Source of the DNA: UBA3206 sp964548855
GTDB taxonomy: Bacteria > Bacillota_I > Bacilli_A > Acholeplasmatales > Anaeroplasmataceae
Assembly: GCA_964548855.1 (NCBI GenBank)
Contig: CAZJSR010000003.1
Span: 1-64,000 of the forward strand
DNA: 64,000 nt
Direction of reading: 5' to 3'
The translations under genes and the position numbers were made by a program. The notes under the pieces are model-generated. The model did no database searches, had not been told where the DNA came from, and saw only the letters and a list, made by a program, of their open reading frames with translations. Shown piece by piece: positions 1 to 8,829 of the stretch (positions within the stretch are counted from its first letter, which is position 1; the number at the start of each line of letters is the position of its first letter).

Positions 1-1
1 T

Positions 2-46
2 ACTACACTTGAACATAAGACAGTTATAGAAGAAATAGAAATATAG
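2..46 (+). CDS. C-terminal end of an unknown upstream gene (partial)
   Basis: Fourteen codons are open from the left edge and end in TAG, reading TTLEHKTVIEEIEI. A hairpin terminator follows directly, which supports a real gene end. Too little is present to assign a function. Confidence 0.5.
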   Translation, partial: TTLEHKTVIEEIEI

Positions 47-70
47 AAATCACCTTCGGGTGATTTTTAT
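47..70 (+). terminator. Rho-independent terminator
   Basis: An 8-bp perfect stem AAATCACC/GGTGATTT closes a TTCG tetraloop and is followed by a T-rich tail. It begins right at the stop codon of the partial gene at the left edge. Confidence 0.85.
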
Positions 71-126
71 ATTATATTTATAAATTAAGATTAAAAAATG
101 TGGAATTATGTTAATTTTGTTAATTC

Positions 127-154
127 TTGATTATTTATATAAATTAGGTATAAT
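127..154 (+). promoter_or_regulatory. Sigma-A type promoter for the 188 gene
   Basis: TTGATT at 127-132 and TATAAT at 149-154 are separated by 16 bp. The site lies about 35 bp before the start codon of the next gene and just after a terminator. Confidence 0.6.
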
Positions 155-187
155 TAATTGTAGGCAAATTTGAAAGGAAGATATCTT

Positions 188-1177
188 ATGTGGAAAAAAA
201 TAGTATATTATGCTGGAATGATTGTTGTGGGAATATTATTCATGATGGCATTTTCAATGGTCCAAATAGAAAATACATATAAAAAATTAGTAAAAGATTC
301 AATTAAGAGTGATGATTACAAATCTATATTAGCTTTATATAATAAATATGGTAATAATAACGCAGTATATGAAAAAGAAGTAAATGGAACAACGATAAAG
401 GTTTTTGAAACTGCATCTTTAAGAACATTAGATGATGAGAATGATAAAGAATATTCTAATCTAGATATAGAATATTCAATATTCTTAGTTAATAATTCAT
501 TTAAGACAGTAGACGCTCAAACATCTGATGGAAAAACTTATAATAAAAGAGGATTTAAGGTAGAAAATTTTTCATATTATAATAACGGTTTTACTGATGG
601 ATTTGTTTTAAAAGAAGATTCTAATGATTATGAAGCAAATAGTAAGATATATGGTAAATATAGTCTATTTGTTGATACTTCTAGTTTAAATGTTATTCAG
701 TATACAATTCCTTATGAATTTATGGCTTCAAATGGAATTGAAAGTTTTACTAAAATTGAACTTATTAATCCAGTTGGAGATGTAGATGTTAGTATTGAAT
801 ATAATTTTGATTATAAATCTGATTTCTTTACTAAAGTATGTGAAATAAAAGATAAACACAATACATCATCAAAGAAAAATGATTTTAATGAATTTAATGA
901 ATTATATCCAACTTGGGAAAAAGAATTTAGAAGTGTAGATGGATATGTTTGTGATTATAAACAAAGCGATATATTTGGAGCATCATTCTATATTAAACTA
1001 GTGGCTATGTTATTATGTTATATACTAATTATTCTTGCGATTGGTGATATTTTAGTAGGTAAAAAGAGAATTATTAAATTCTTTAAAAATATTAGCCAAG
1101 GGCATAAAGATGATAATAGTAATATTATTAAAGCCGAAGCTAAAGTAGTAAATGAAGATGTAGATTTAGATAAATAA
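188..1177 (+). CDS. Uncharacterised membrane protein with N- and C-terminal helices
   Basis: I do not recognise this 329-residue protein. It has a hydrophobic helix at about residues 4-24, a large hydrophilic middle rich in Asp, Asn and Lys that is probably outside the cell, and a second helix near residues 265-290 before a charged cytoplasmic tail. An upstream in-frame TTG at 170 is possible, but the purine-rich AAAGGAAG at 173-180 sits correctly for the ATG at 188, so I chose that start. The stop is 11 bp before galU and the two genes probably share the promoter at 127-154. Co-transcription with galU suggests an envelope-related role, but that is inference only. Confidence 0.7.
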   Translation: MWKKIVYYAGMIVVGILFMMAFSMVQIENTYKKLVKDSIKSDDYKSILALYNKYGNNNAVYEKEVNGTTIKVFETASLRTLDDENDKEYSNLDIEYSIFLVNNSFKTVDAQTSDGKTYNKRGFKVENFSYYNNGFTDGFVLKEDSNDYEANSKIYGKYSLFVDTSSLNVIQYTIPYEFMASNGIESFTKIELINPVGDVDVSIEYNFDYKSDFFTKVCEIKDKHNTSSKKNDFNEFNELYPTWEKEFRSVDGYVCDYKQSDIFGASFYIKLVAMLLCYILIILAIGDILVGKKRIIKFFKNISQGHKDDNSNIIKAEAKVVNEDVDLDK

Positions 1178-1188
1178 TTGAGGTTTAT

Positions 1189-2058
1189 ATGAAGATAAGA
1201 AAAGCGATAATTCCTGCTGCAGGATATGGTACAAGGTTTTTGCCTGTAACTAAAGCAGTTGCTAAAGAAATGTTACCAATAATTGATACTCCTGCGATTG
1301 AATATATAGTAAGAGAAGCCCTTGATAGTGGTATAGAAGATATTTTAATAATAGTTAGTTCAAATAAAAATTCAATAATTGATTATTTTGATAATAATTT
1401 TGAGCTTGAATATCAATTAAAACAAAAAAATAAAATAGAAGAATTAAATAAAATATGTGAACTTCCAAATAAAGTGAATATTCATTTTGTAAGACAACAT
1501 GAACAATTAGGATTAGGTCATGCGGTTTTATGTGCAAAAACATTTGTCGGAAATGAACCATTCGCACTACTTTTAGGTGATGATGTTTATGTTGGAAACA
1601 ATAAACCAGTTCTAGCTCAATTAATTGATGCTTATGAAAAAACAGACGCATCAATTATTGGTACATTAGAAGTAAATGATGAAGATGTAAGTAAATATGG
1701 AATTTGTGACCCAATGATTAGTGTTGAAAAAGGATTGAGTTTACTCAAAGATGTTGTGGAAAAACCTAAACTTGAAGATGCTCCATCTAGAAGTGCAATA
1801 GGCGGAAGATATATTTTAGATAGTGCAATTTTTAGTTATTTAGAAAATCAAGAGTGCGGTGTAGGTGGAGAAATTCAACTTACTGATTCTATTAGAAGAA
1901 TGATGGAAAAATATAAGGTATATTCACTTGATATTGAAGGTAGAAGATATGATATTGGAAGTAAAATTGGATTTATTGAAGCCACTATTGATTTTGCTTT
2001 AAAAAGAGATGATTTAAAAGACGCTTTAAAAAAGATTATAGAAAAAAAGAAACTGTGA
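1189..2058 (+). CDS. galU: UTP--glucose-1-phosphate uridylyltransferase
   Basis: This enzyme makes UDP-glucose and pyrophosphate from UTP and glucose-1-phosphate, feeding cell-wall polymer and exopolysaccharide synthesis in the cytoplasm. The nucleotidyltransferase signature is at the N-terminus (AIIPAAGYGTRFLPVTKA at about residues 7-24), followed by KEMLPI, the GDDVYV metal-site segment near residue 125 and DVVEKP near residue 190. The length of 289 residues is typical of bacterial GalU. It is the second gene after the 188 membrane protein and ends in a hairpin terminator shared with the convergent MocR gene. Confidence 0.95.
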   Translation: MKIRKAIIPAAGYGTRFLPVTKAVAKEMLPIIDTPAIEYIVREALDSGIEDILIIVSSNKNSIIDYFDNNFELEYQLKQKNKIEELNKICELPNKVNIHFVRQHEQLGLGHAVLCAKTFVGNEPFALLLGDDVYVGNNKPVLAQLIDAYEKTDASIIGTLEVNDEDVSKYGICDPMISVEKGLSLLKDVVEKPKLEDAPSRSAIGGRYILDSAIFSYLENQECGVGGEIQLTDSIRRMMEKYKVYSLDIEGRRYDIGSKIGFIEATIDFALKRDDLKDALKKIIEKKKL

Positions 2059-2078
2059 ACAAAATCACAGTTTTTATT
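2050..2078 (+). terminator. Bidirectional terminator between galU and the MocR gene
   Basis: A 9-bp perfect stem AAACTGTGA/TCACAGTTT (2050-2058 and 2065-2073) has a 6-nt loop and a T run on the plus strand. An A run on its left flank lets it serve the convergent minus-strand gene too. Confidence 0.85.
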
Positions 2079-3423
2079 TTCTACATTCGTCTATTATTTT
2101 TATTAAAATATTTATAGCAAATTCAATATCATCTAGTGGAATAGAATTATAACCAATTATTATTTTATTACATTTTTTATTATCAAAGAAATAATCATCC
2201 ATTAAAGATATGTCTATTTTTTCTTCTTTAGTACGTAATTTAAATAGTTCTTTATTTAAATTATCTACTTCAATTATTAATGATAAATAGCTATTTTCAT
2301 AATCAATTTTTATATCTTTATTTTCTAATATCTCAATTATCTTATTTCTTTTTTGTTTATATATCACTTTTGTTTTGTTAATATGTCTACTATAATATCC
2401 TTTATTTATGAATTCATTTAAAACCAGTTGATCAAGTGTAGAAACAGTAGAAGAATAGTAATAATATTTTTCATCGTAGAGTTTTAAAAGTTTATCAGGT
2501 AATATCATATATGATATTCTTAGTGCAGGAGTAATGGTTCTTGAATAAGTTGAAAGAAGTATAGTATTTTCAGGTATTAAATTATAAAGATATAAAGATT
2601 TATTAGATAAATATTTAAATTCACTATCGAAATCATCTTCAATAACATATCTTTTTTCATTTATCCATTTAGATATCTCGAGTTTTCGTAATAAACTCAT
2701 CTTAACTCCTGTTGGAAACTGATTATCAGGCGTTATATATATTATATCAGCATCTAAATTATTTATCTTTATTCCTTCATTATCTAAATCACAATATATA
2801 ATTTCTTTATTATTATTTTTAAGGATTCTTGCGACTTTATCATATCCAGGATTTTCAATTGCGTATACTTTCGCATCTAATATTGTACTAAGAAGTGTTA
2901 GAAGATATTCTATACCACTTCCTATTATGATATTTTTAGGATTAACTCTGATTCCTTTAGATTCATATAAATAAGAAGCTATAGTATTTCTAAGAAGAAT
3001 AGACCCTTTATTTTGTGATTTACTTATTACGTTATTTTCGTTATATAAAATTTCTTTATTTAATTTGTTCCAAGTATAATATGGAAATATTGAAGGATCA
3101 ATATTTTTAGTTGTAAGATTATATTTATATTTAATAGAGTCATCTTTTAAGGGTTCATATAGGGTATTATTTATAATCTCAAGATTATATGGAGAAACAT
3201 AATATCCTTTTTTTTCTATGGATGTTATAAGACCTTCATCTAACAATAAATTATATGATTGAATAATGGTATTTTGACTAATATCTAACAGTTGTGATAA
3301 GTGCCTTTTTGTTGGTAGTTTAGCATTAGGAGCTAAATTACCATTTAATATATTTTCTTTTATATAATTATATAAAGTGATATATTTTGTTTCGTTTTTG
3401 GTAAAAATAATATTAAACTTCAT
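2074..3423 (-). CDS. MocR/PdxR-type regulator: GntR winged helix plus aminotransferase-like domain, PLP lysine replaced
   Basis: The 449-residue protein has a GntR-type winged helix at residues 10-78 (PTKRHLSQLLDISQNTIIQS) and a fold-type-I aminotransferase-like domain from about 110 to the end. The second domain includes NPGY (191-194), TPDNQFPTG (231-239) and EDDFDSEF (262-269). Family members sense pyridoxal phosphate or amino-acid ligands. Oddly, the Schiff-base lysine in the usual S-K-T segment is arginine here (R295 in TYSRTITPALR), read as AGA at 2539-2541 on the minus strand. I chose the start at 3423, not the longer frame to 3456, because AGAGGTG lies 6 nt before this ATG. It is divergent from an S-component operon, with operator-like repeats between them, which suggests that it controls that operon. 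Confidence 0.88.
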   Translation of the reverse strand: MKFNIIFTKNETKYITLYNYIKENILNGNLAPNAKLPTKRHLSQLLDISQNTIIQSYNLLLDEGLITSIEKKGYYVSPYNLEIINNTLYEPLKDDSIKYKYNLTTKNIDPSIFPYYTWNKLNKEILYNENNVISKSQNKGSILLRNTIASYLYESKGIRVNPKNIIIGSGIEYLLTLLSTILDAKVYAIENPGYDKVARILKNNNKEIIYCDLDNEGIKINNLDADIIYITPDNQFPTGVKMSLLRKLEISKWINEKRYVIEDDFDSEFKYLSNKSLYLYNLIPENTILLSTYSRTITPALRISYMILPDKLLKLYDEKYYYYSSTVSTLDQLVLNEFINKGYYSRHINKTKVIYKQKRNKIIEILENKDIKIDYENSYLSLIIEVDNLNKELFKLRTKEEKIDISLMDDYFFDNKKCNKIIIGYNSIPLDDIEFAINILIKIIDECRK

Positions 3424-3434
3424 TTTTTCACCTC

Positions 3435-3496
3435 TGGTACCAAAAAATAATGGCAATCTGATACTTTCCTTGGTATCAGTTCAGGTATATTATACT
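3435..3496 (+). promoter_or_regulatory. Divergent control region: MocR operator candidates and S-component promoter
   Basis: TGGTACCA (3435-3442) and TGGTATCA (3471-3478) form a near-perfect direct repeat. CTGATAC (3458-3464) with GTATCAG (3473-3479) forms a 7-bp perfect inverted repeat. A TATACT -10 (3491-3496) with TTGGTA (3470-3475) as a weak, closely spaced -35 would drive the plus-strand operon. The first copy lies next to the MocR ribosome-binding site, which fits autoregulation. MocR proteins are known to bind direct repeats. Confidence 0.55.
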
Positions 3497-3528
3497 AAAT
3501 GTAAAGATAAAATGAAAGAAGGAATATT

Positions 3529-4335
3529 ATGAATAAAACCCAACAAAGATTAAATAAGGTGATTTTACTTGCGATGTTTAGTGCACTTTGTTGTGCAGGT
3601 GTATTTGTACAAATAAAGATGCCTGCAGGAGATATGGTGCATTTAGGAAATTTTGTAATGATAACTGCGGCTTTATTACTAGGAGGTATTGAAGGAGGAA
3701 TTGTAGGTTCTCTAGGAATGGGACTTTATGATCTTATTTTTTATACGTCTAAGCCATCAACTATTATTAGAACGTTTATTTTAAAGTTTTTAATAGGGTT
3801 TATAGTAGGTAGTTTATTTAGATATATTATAAAAAGAAAGAAAAATGTTAAAACATATACTTTTGTTTTAAGCGCTATATTTTTAGTATTATTTATTGTT
3901 TCGCTTACCTTTATTATTTTAGGTGAGAACTCTGGATTTAAAAGTACATATGTTTTAAATCTATTTAATAAAACAACGAAGCTTACGATAAGTTATTATA
4001 TACCTATATTTACATTTATATTTATGGTAGGACTATTGTTAGTTGGTATATTTATAAATAAATTTAATAATAGAACAAAAGCTGCACTTTTTGCGATTAC
4101 AGTTGCGGTTTTGGTTAATATTTTAGGAGAATTTATTCTAAGATGGTTTTTAGAAGGAATAATGGTATCTGACTTTAAAACATCATTAGTTACTGCAACA
4201 TCAAAAATACCTGGTTCATTAATTACTGGAGTTGTGAGTGTTATTTTATCAGCTTTGATATATGAACCTATATATAAAGCAGTAAAGAATACAAAATTAA
4301 TTGACGATGTTGATGTGGAGGAAATAGATGAATAA
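3529..4335 (+). CDS. ECF-transporter-type substrate-binding (S) component
   Basis: This is a highly hydrophobic 268-residue protein with about six membrane segments. It carries the early GDMVHLGNFVMITAALLLGG segment and a Gly-rich loop (GGIEGGIVGSLGMGLYDL) typical of vitamin S components of energy-coupling-factor importers. Such proteins capture a vitamin and dock on a shared EcfAAT module, which is not in this window. Adjacency to a MocR regulator favours a vitamin B6 compound. However, a pectin-related protein two genes downstream makes another ligand possible. An extra hydrophobic stretch around residues 105-150 makes it longer than the usual 180-200 residues. RBS AAGAAGGA precedes the ATG. 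Confidence 0.75.
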   Translation: MNKTQQRLNKVILLAMFSALCCAGVFVQIKMPAGDMVHLGNFVMITAALLLGGIEGGIVGSLGMGLYDLIFYTSKPSTIIRTFILKFLIGFIVGSLFRYIIKRKKNVKTYTFVLSAIFLVLFIVSLTFIILGENSGFKSTYVLNLFNKTTKLTISYYIPIFTFIFMVGLLLVGIFINKFNNRTKAALFAITVAVLVNILGEFILRWFLEGIMVSDFKTSLVTATSKIPGSLITGVVSVILSALIYEPIYKAVKNTKLIDDVDVEEIDE

Positions 4336-4570
4336 GGCGATTCTTTTTTTGAAAAATAATAAACAATATATATTTATAATTATAGGATTTATCATTTGTA
4401 TACTTCTAACCGCAACAATTATATATTTAAATAAAACGGTATTTACTAAGGAAAATATTAAACTTATCCCCTCTTTAGATAATGTAAAAATTGTTGTAAA
4501 TAATATAATTGGAATATCTGATGGTATTGTAGTTTTTTCTACTTTCGTGCTATTATTAAATAGTAGGTGA
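4328..4570 (+). CDS. Small two-helix membrane protein, unknown
   Basis: An 80-residue protein overlaps the end of the S-component gene by 8 bp. It has its own RBS (GGAGG, 6 nt before the ATG). Two hydrophobic helices (about residues 14-34 and 57-78) flank a polar loop. I do not recognise a family. The tight coupling suggests that it is an accessory of the S component. Confidence 0.65.
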   Translation: MNKAILFLKNNKQYIFIIIGFIICILLTATIIYLNKTVFTKENIKLIPSLDNVKIVVNNIIGISDGIVVFSTFVLLLNSR

Positions 4571-4574
4571 TAGG

Positions 4575-6515
4575 ATGAAAATTTTATATAATGAAGACTT
4601 TAAAGACTTTCCTTTAGAAGAACTACCTTATGATAAAGGTCATACAGCTTTAGGCGAATACCACAGTATAATAAACGAAGGATATTTTGGTAATTGGTAT
4701 GATCCAATTTGTAATCATCAATGGCGTAGTCAAGATGGAAGTTGGATAATTACAAATTATGATAATAAACGCTTCTTAACACAAAATAGAGGAGATTATT
4801 GTTTTGATAGTTTTAAATCTGTTAGCAGTCTTTTAATTATTAAAGATACATTTTATAGTGAATATAATCTATCTGTAAAAATAAGATCACTTGACATAAG
4901 ACAATTTGTAGGAGTTGTGTTTAGTTATATAACTTCTAGAAATTATTATAGTGTTTCTTTTAAAGAAAATATAATAAGACTTTATTATAGAAATCAAGAG
5001 GATATTAAAATTATCTCAGAAGCAAATTTTGATTTTGATGAATATGAATTATATGATTTTAAAATTCACGTTGGAAAAAATGTAGAAGTATTTATAAACG
5101 GTATTTTAATTTTAGAAGGAAGTATTGATTATAAACATGCAAAGTGCGGTATAATCGCAAAAGGGGCATCAAGATTTACTGATTTTATAATATCAATGGA
5201 TGATAATGATTATGAAAATCATTTAAAGATTAAAAAAGAAATTCATGAAAAATTAACTATTAAACAAAAAGAGTATGCACCTGTTAAATTGATGCATAAA
5301 ATAAATTTAAAAAATGGCGGTTCTGCAAGGCAATTTAGAATAGCGCATAAAGAGAATGGTGAGATTTTCTTTATTTTTGCCCAACATCAAAAAATGATTA
5401 TGAGAGACTCATATGCTCAAATATCATGTTTAAGTGCAATCGATTTATCAGGGAATATAATGTGGCAAATTGGTGAATCTAATAATAGTAATAATAATAC
5501 TCAAATTAGTTGTGATTTACCATTTCAAGTAAGTGATATAAATAATGATGCAAAAGATGAATTAATATATAGTCGAGATTTTTATGTATATATAATAGAT
5601 GCTGAAACTGGTAAGGAAATTAAAAAGATGAAAACACCTAAAAGTGATGATCTATTTGGTTTGTATCCTTATTCTAGACTTAATGTAGATGCAATAAGAG
5701 TAGCGGATTTTAGAGGTCTTGGTTATCAAGGTGATTTTATTATAAAAGATAGATATAAAAATGTATTTGCATATGATGGAGATTTTAATTTACTTTGGAG
5801 ATATAATTTAAAAAATACGGGACATTTTCCATATATCTATGATTTTGATGGTGATGGTTTTGATGAAATGTTTGTTGGATATTCATATGTTGGTCATGAT
5901 GGAACAATAAAATGGTCACTTCCAATAGATAGTGATCACACTGATGAAATAATATATATTAATACATTAGAATCAGAACCTAAAAGACTATATCTAGCTT
6001 CAGGTAATGAAGGATTTAATATATGTAATATGGATGGTAGCATTTATAAACATAATGAAATTGGCCATGCTCAAAGAATAAGTATTGCTAAATATGATAA
6101 AAATAAAGAAGGACTTCAAATATGCGTTACTTCATTTTGGGGTGCAAATGATATAATTTATATGTTTGATGCTCATGGGAATAAATTATGTGAAAAAGAA
6201 ATGGAATGTAATGGTAATGTTATAACTCCTGTTGCATATGATGGTAATAATGTACTTATATTATCATCTTCATTTTTAGGTCTTTTAGATTCAAAGTTTG
6301 ATAGTGTTGTTAAATTTCCAAATGATGGCCATCCTACGCTTTGTGCAGATGCAATTGATATAGATAATGATGGGATTAGTGAAATATTGTTGTGGGATCA
6401 ATATAATATGTATATTTATAAATCATCAGAGTTTAAAACAAATGTGAAATATGAAAAATACCCAGATAATGCGATGAGTAATTATCGTGGAGAATTTTTG
6501 AAAAATATAGAATAG
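4575..6515 (+). CDS. Rhamnogalacturonan-lyase-like beta-propeller protein with N-terminal concanavalin-type domain
   Basis: The 646-residue protein has no signal peptide, so it is predicted to be cytoplasmic. Residues 1 to about 215 look like a jelly-roll sugar-binding domain (FVGVVFSYITSRNYYSVSF, VEVFINGILILEG). Residues 240-640 form a repeat region with several Asp-rich calcium-type loops (DINNDAKDELIY, DFDGDGFDEMFVGY, DIDNDGISEILLWD), as in FG-GAP and PL11-type propellers. That architecture resembles rhamnogalacturonan lyases and their non-catalytic relatives, but I cannot confirm catalytic residues. RBS AGGTGATAGG precedes the ATG. The gene is 4 bp after the small membrane protein and ends at a terminator. 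The pectin locus 8 kb away makes a role in pectin side-chain breakdown plausible. Confidence 0.65.
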   Translation: MKILYNEDFKDFPLEELPYDKGHTALGEYHSIINEGYFGNWYDPICNHQWRSQDGSWIITNYDNKRFLTQNRGDYCFDSFKSVSSLLIIKDTFYSEYNLSVKIRSLDIRQFVGVVFSYITSRNYYSVSFKENIIRLYYRNQEDIKIISEANFDFDEYELYDFKIHVGKNVEVFINGILILEGSIDYKHAKCGIIAKGASRFTDFIISMDDNDYENHLKIKKEIHEKLTIKQKEYAPVKLMHKINLKNGGSARQFRIAHKENGEIFFIFAQHQKMIMRDSYAQISCLSAIDLSGNIMWQIGESNNSNNNTQISCDLPFQVSDINNDAKDELIYSRDFYVYIIDAETGKEIKKMKTPKSDDLFGLYPYSRLNVDAIRVADFRGLGYQGDFIIKDRYKNVFAYDGDFNLLWRYNLKNTGHFPYIYDFDGDGFDEMFVGYSYVGHDGTIKWSLPIDSDHTDEIIYINTLESEPKRLYLASGNEGFNICNMDGSIYKHNEIGHAQRISIAKYDKNKEGLQICVTSFWGANDIIYMFDAHGNKLCEKEMECNGNVITPVAYDGNNVLILSSSFLGLLDSKFDSVVKFPNDGHPTLCADAIDIDNDGISEILLWDQYNMYIYKSSEFKTNVKYEKYPDNAMSNYRGEFLKNIE

Positions 6516-6516
6516 A

Positions 6517-6542
6517 AAGATAGGACGTTTTGTCCTATTTTT
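6517..6542 (+). terminator. Rho-independent terminator
   Basis: The perfect stem ATAGGAC/GTCCTAT (6520-6526 and 6532-6538) with a 5-nt loop is followed by six T residues, just after the propeller gene. Confidence 0.85.
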
Positions 6543-6566
6543 TAACATTATTTCACACAATTAAAA

Positions 6567-6597
6567 ACTTTACTTGGTAAAGTATTTATGCTAAAAT
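6567..6597 (+). promoter_or_regulatory. MarR operator overlapping the promoter of the marR-ABC operon
   Basis: ACTTTAC-TTG-GTAAAGT (6567-6583) is a perfect 7-bp inverted repeat. It overlaps a -35 TTTACT (6569-6574) spaced 17 bp from an extended -10 TGCTAAAAT (6589-6597). This arrangement fits autorepression by the MarR protein encoded just downstream. Confidence 0.65.
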
Positions 6598-6623
6598 TTC
6601 ATAGTAAAAGAGGTGATTATTTT

Positions 6624-7067
6624 ATGACATATGGTGAATTAATACAACAATCCTTGTATAAATTATCAATGAAAAATAAACATGATTTTTCTTTAAGTAA
6701 TATGAAAGAAAAATTTCCCGACTTATCTCATCAAGAAATTAGGTTATTAGTTACTATTTTTGTAAGTAGTACTAGAAATGAAAAAATATCAGCTTCATAT
6801 TTAGCTAAAACTTATGGTGTAACTACAGCAGCGATTATGCATAAACTTGAAATATTAGAAGATTGTGGATATATCATAAGAAAACAAGATGAAATGGATA
6901 AGAGAATTAAATATATTGAAATAAGTGATAAATTAAAAGAATGTACATCAGATTTAAAAACTTATAACGATAAAAACATTGAAAATATCGTTAAAGTACT
7001 TGGAGATGAAGATTCTAAAACACTTATTAGGATTTTAAATAAATTAATTGATTCAAAGGAGATATAA
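6624..7067 (+). CDS. MarR-family transcriptional regulator
   Basis: This 147-residue protein has the MarR winged-helix layout: dimerisation helices at the ends and a helix-turn-helix at about residues 45-75 (ISASYLAKTYGVTTAAIMHK). The wing follows (GYIIRKQDEMDKRIKYIEIS, with the typical D-x-R pattern). I start at the ATG at 6624 because AGAGGTGA lies 7 nt upstream; a longer frame from 6588 would cross the promoter. It precedes a heterodimeric ABC exporter, a common drug or peptide efflux arrangement in which MarR represses the operon until a ligand binds. Confidence 0.9.
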   Translation: MTYGELIQQSLYKLSMKNKHDFSLSNMKEKFPDLSHQEIRLLVTIFVSSTRNEKISASYLAKTYGVTTAAIMHKLEILEDCGYIIRKQDEMDKRIKYIEISDKLKECTSDLKTYNDKNIENIVKVLGDEDSKTLIRILNKLIDSKEI

Positions 7068-7068
7068 T

Positions 7069-8829
7069 ATGTTGAAATTACTAAAAAGATTTAGATGGTA
7101 TTATTGGGTATTTATAGTTATCATTATAGCTTTAGTATTCTTACAAGTATCATTAGACTTAGAAATCCCTGATTATGTATCTAAAGTATTAGCACTATCA
7201 TATTCTAATAGCCCAAATGCTAATAAAGAAATGTTAGAAAATGGTATTTATATGGTATCATTTGCACTATCAAGTATGTTATGTACAGTAATTGTAGGTT
7301 TTCTTGCAGCAAAAATTGGTTCTGGATTTAGTCATGATTTAAGAAGAGATGTTTATAAACAAGTTCAATCTTTTTCACTTGAAGAAATAGACAAGTTTAA
7401 AACATCATCATTAATAACAAGATCTACTAATGATATAACACAAGTTCAAATGGCTGTTGTAATGTTTTTAAGAATGGCAATTGCTGCGCCACTTCAAGCA
7501 ATAAAGGGGATTATAAAAGCTGTAGATAGCGCAATTGGTCTTGAATGGGTTATTATCACTTCGGTAATTATATTAGTTTTAATTATGGTTCTATTATATG
7601 CGCTTGTAATGCCTAAATTTACTAAGGTACAAAAATTAACAGATAATTTAAACTTAGTTACAAGAGAAAATTTAACAGGATTACGTGTTGCGAGAGCATA
7701 TAATGCAACTAATGTGCAAAAAGAAAAATTTGATGAAGCAAATACAAAAATGACTAAAACAAATACTTATATTAATAGATGTATGTCATTATTAATGCCA
7801 TCAATGACACTCTTAATGAATGGTACAAGTTTAGTTATTATTTGGTTAGGTGCTACATTAGTAAATGAAAGTAAAACAGATATTGCAAGAGTGTTTGCGT
7901 TCCAACAATATGCGATGATGATTATTATGTCATTTATGATGTTATCAATGTTATGTATAATTATACCTAGAGCATTTGTTTCAGGTAAGAGAATTAATGA
8001 AGTTCTTGAAACTAATTCTAAGATTTTAGATAAAGAAGAAGTATATGATATAAATAAATTAAAATCTAAAGAGGCTTTAGATATTGAATTTAAAAATGTT
8101 TCATTTAGATATGCATCAGGCGATGAAGATGTACTTGAAAATATATCATTTAAAGTTAAAGAAGGTACAACAACCGCAATAATTGGTGGTACTGGATGTG
8201 GAAAAACAACGTTAATTAATTTAATACCTAGATTATATGATACGACTAGTGGAGAAGTGTTAATTAATGGTGTAAATGTAAGAGACTATAATCAAAAAGA
8301 ATTACATGATATTATCGGGTATGTTCCTCAAAAAGCTGTGCTATTTAGTGGAAATATTGTCTCAAATTTAGAATATGGGAAAGATAACGCAACTGAAGAT
8401 GAATTAAGAAATGCTCTTGATATATCTCAAGCAAGTGAATTTGTTTATGCAAATGAAATGGGAACTAAAACGCCTATAAGCCAAGGTGGAAAAAATGTTT
8501 CAGGTGGACAAAAGCAAAGACTTTCAATTGCAAGAGCGATTATTAAGAAACCAAAAATCTATATTTTTGACGATTCATTTAGCGCTCTAGATTATAAAAC
8601 AGATTTAAAACTTAGAACAGCTTTAAATAACGAATCGAAGGCTACAAATATTATAGTAGCTCAAAGAATAGGTACAATTCTAAATGCTGATCAAATCATT
8701 GTTCTTGATGAAGGTAAGATTGTTGGAATAGGAAAACATGAAGATCTTATTGAGAATTGTGATGTTTATAAAGAAATTGCATTATCTCAAATGTCAGAAA
8801 AAGAATTAAATATAAAGGAGGCTAAATAA
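7069..8829 (+). CDS. Heterodimeric ABC exporter half-transporter, degenerate-site subunit
   Basis: The 586-residue protein has six membrane helices (residues about 10-310) fused to a nucleotide-binding domain. Walker A GGTGCGKTT begins near residue 372 and the signature VSGGQ lies near 477. The Walker B end is FDDSFSALD near 500, where the catalytic Glu is Asp, and the switch His is Gln (VAQRIGT, about 532). These changes mark the ATP site that does not hydrolyse in heterodimeric exporters such as TM287/288 and BmrCD. The start at 7069 has AAAGGAG 7 nt upstream. The stop overlaps the partner gene by 1 nt. Substrate unknown; the MarR gene suggests multidrug or antimicrobial export. Confidence 0.93.
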   Translation: MLKLLKRFRWYYWVFIVIIIALVFLQVSLDLEIPDYVSKVLALSYSNSPNANKEMLENGIYMVSFALSSMLCTVIVGFLAAKIGSGFSHDLRRDVYKQVQSFSLEEIDKFKTSSLITRSTNDITQVQMAVVMFLRMAIAAPLQAIKGIIKAVDSAIGLEWVIITSVIILVLIMVLLYALVMPKFTKVQKLTDNLNLVTRENLTGLRVARAYNATNVQKEKFDEANTKMTKTNTYINRCMSLLMPSMTLLMNGTSLVIIWLGATLVNESKTDIARVFAFQQYAMMIIMSFMMLSMLCIIIPRAFVSGKRINEVLETNSKILDKEEVYDINKLKSKEALDIEFKNVSFRYASGDEDVLENISFKVKEGTTTAIIGGTGCGKTTLINLIPRLYDTTSGEVLINGVNVRDYNQKELHDIIGYVPQKAVLFSGNIVSNLEYGKDNATEDELRNALDISQASEFVYANEMGTKTPISQGGKNVSGGQKQRLSIARAIIKKPKIYIFDDSFSALDYKTDLKLRTALNNESKATNIIVAQRIGTILNADQIIVLDEGKIVGIGKHEDLIENCDVYKEIALSQMSEKELNIKEAK

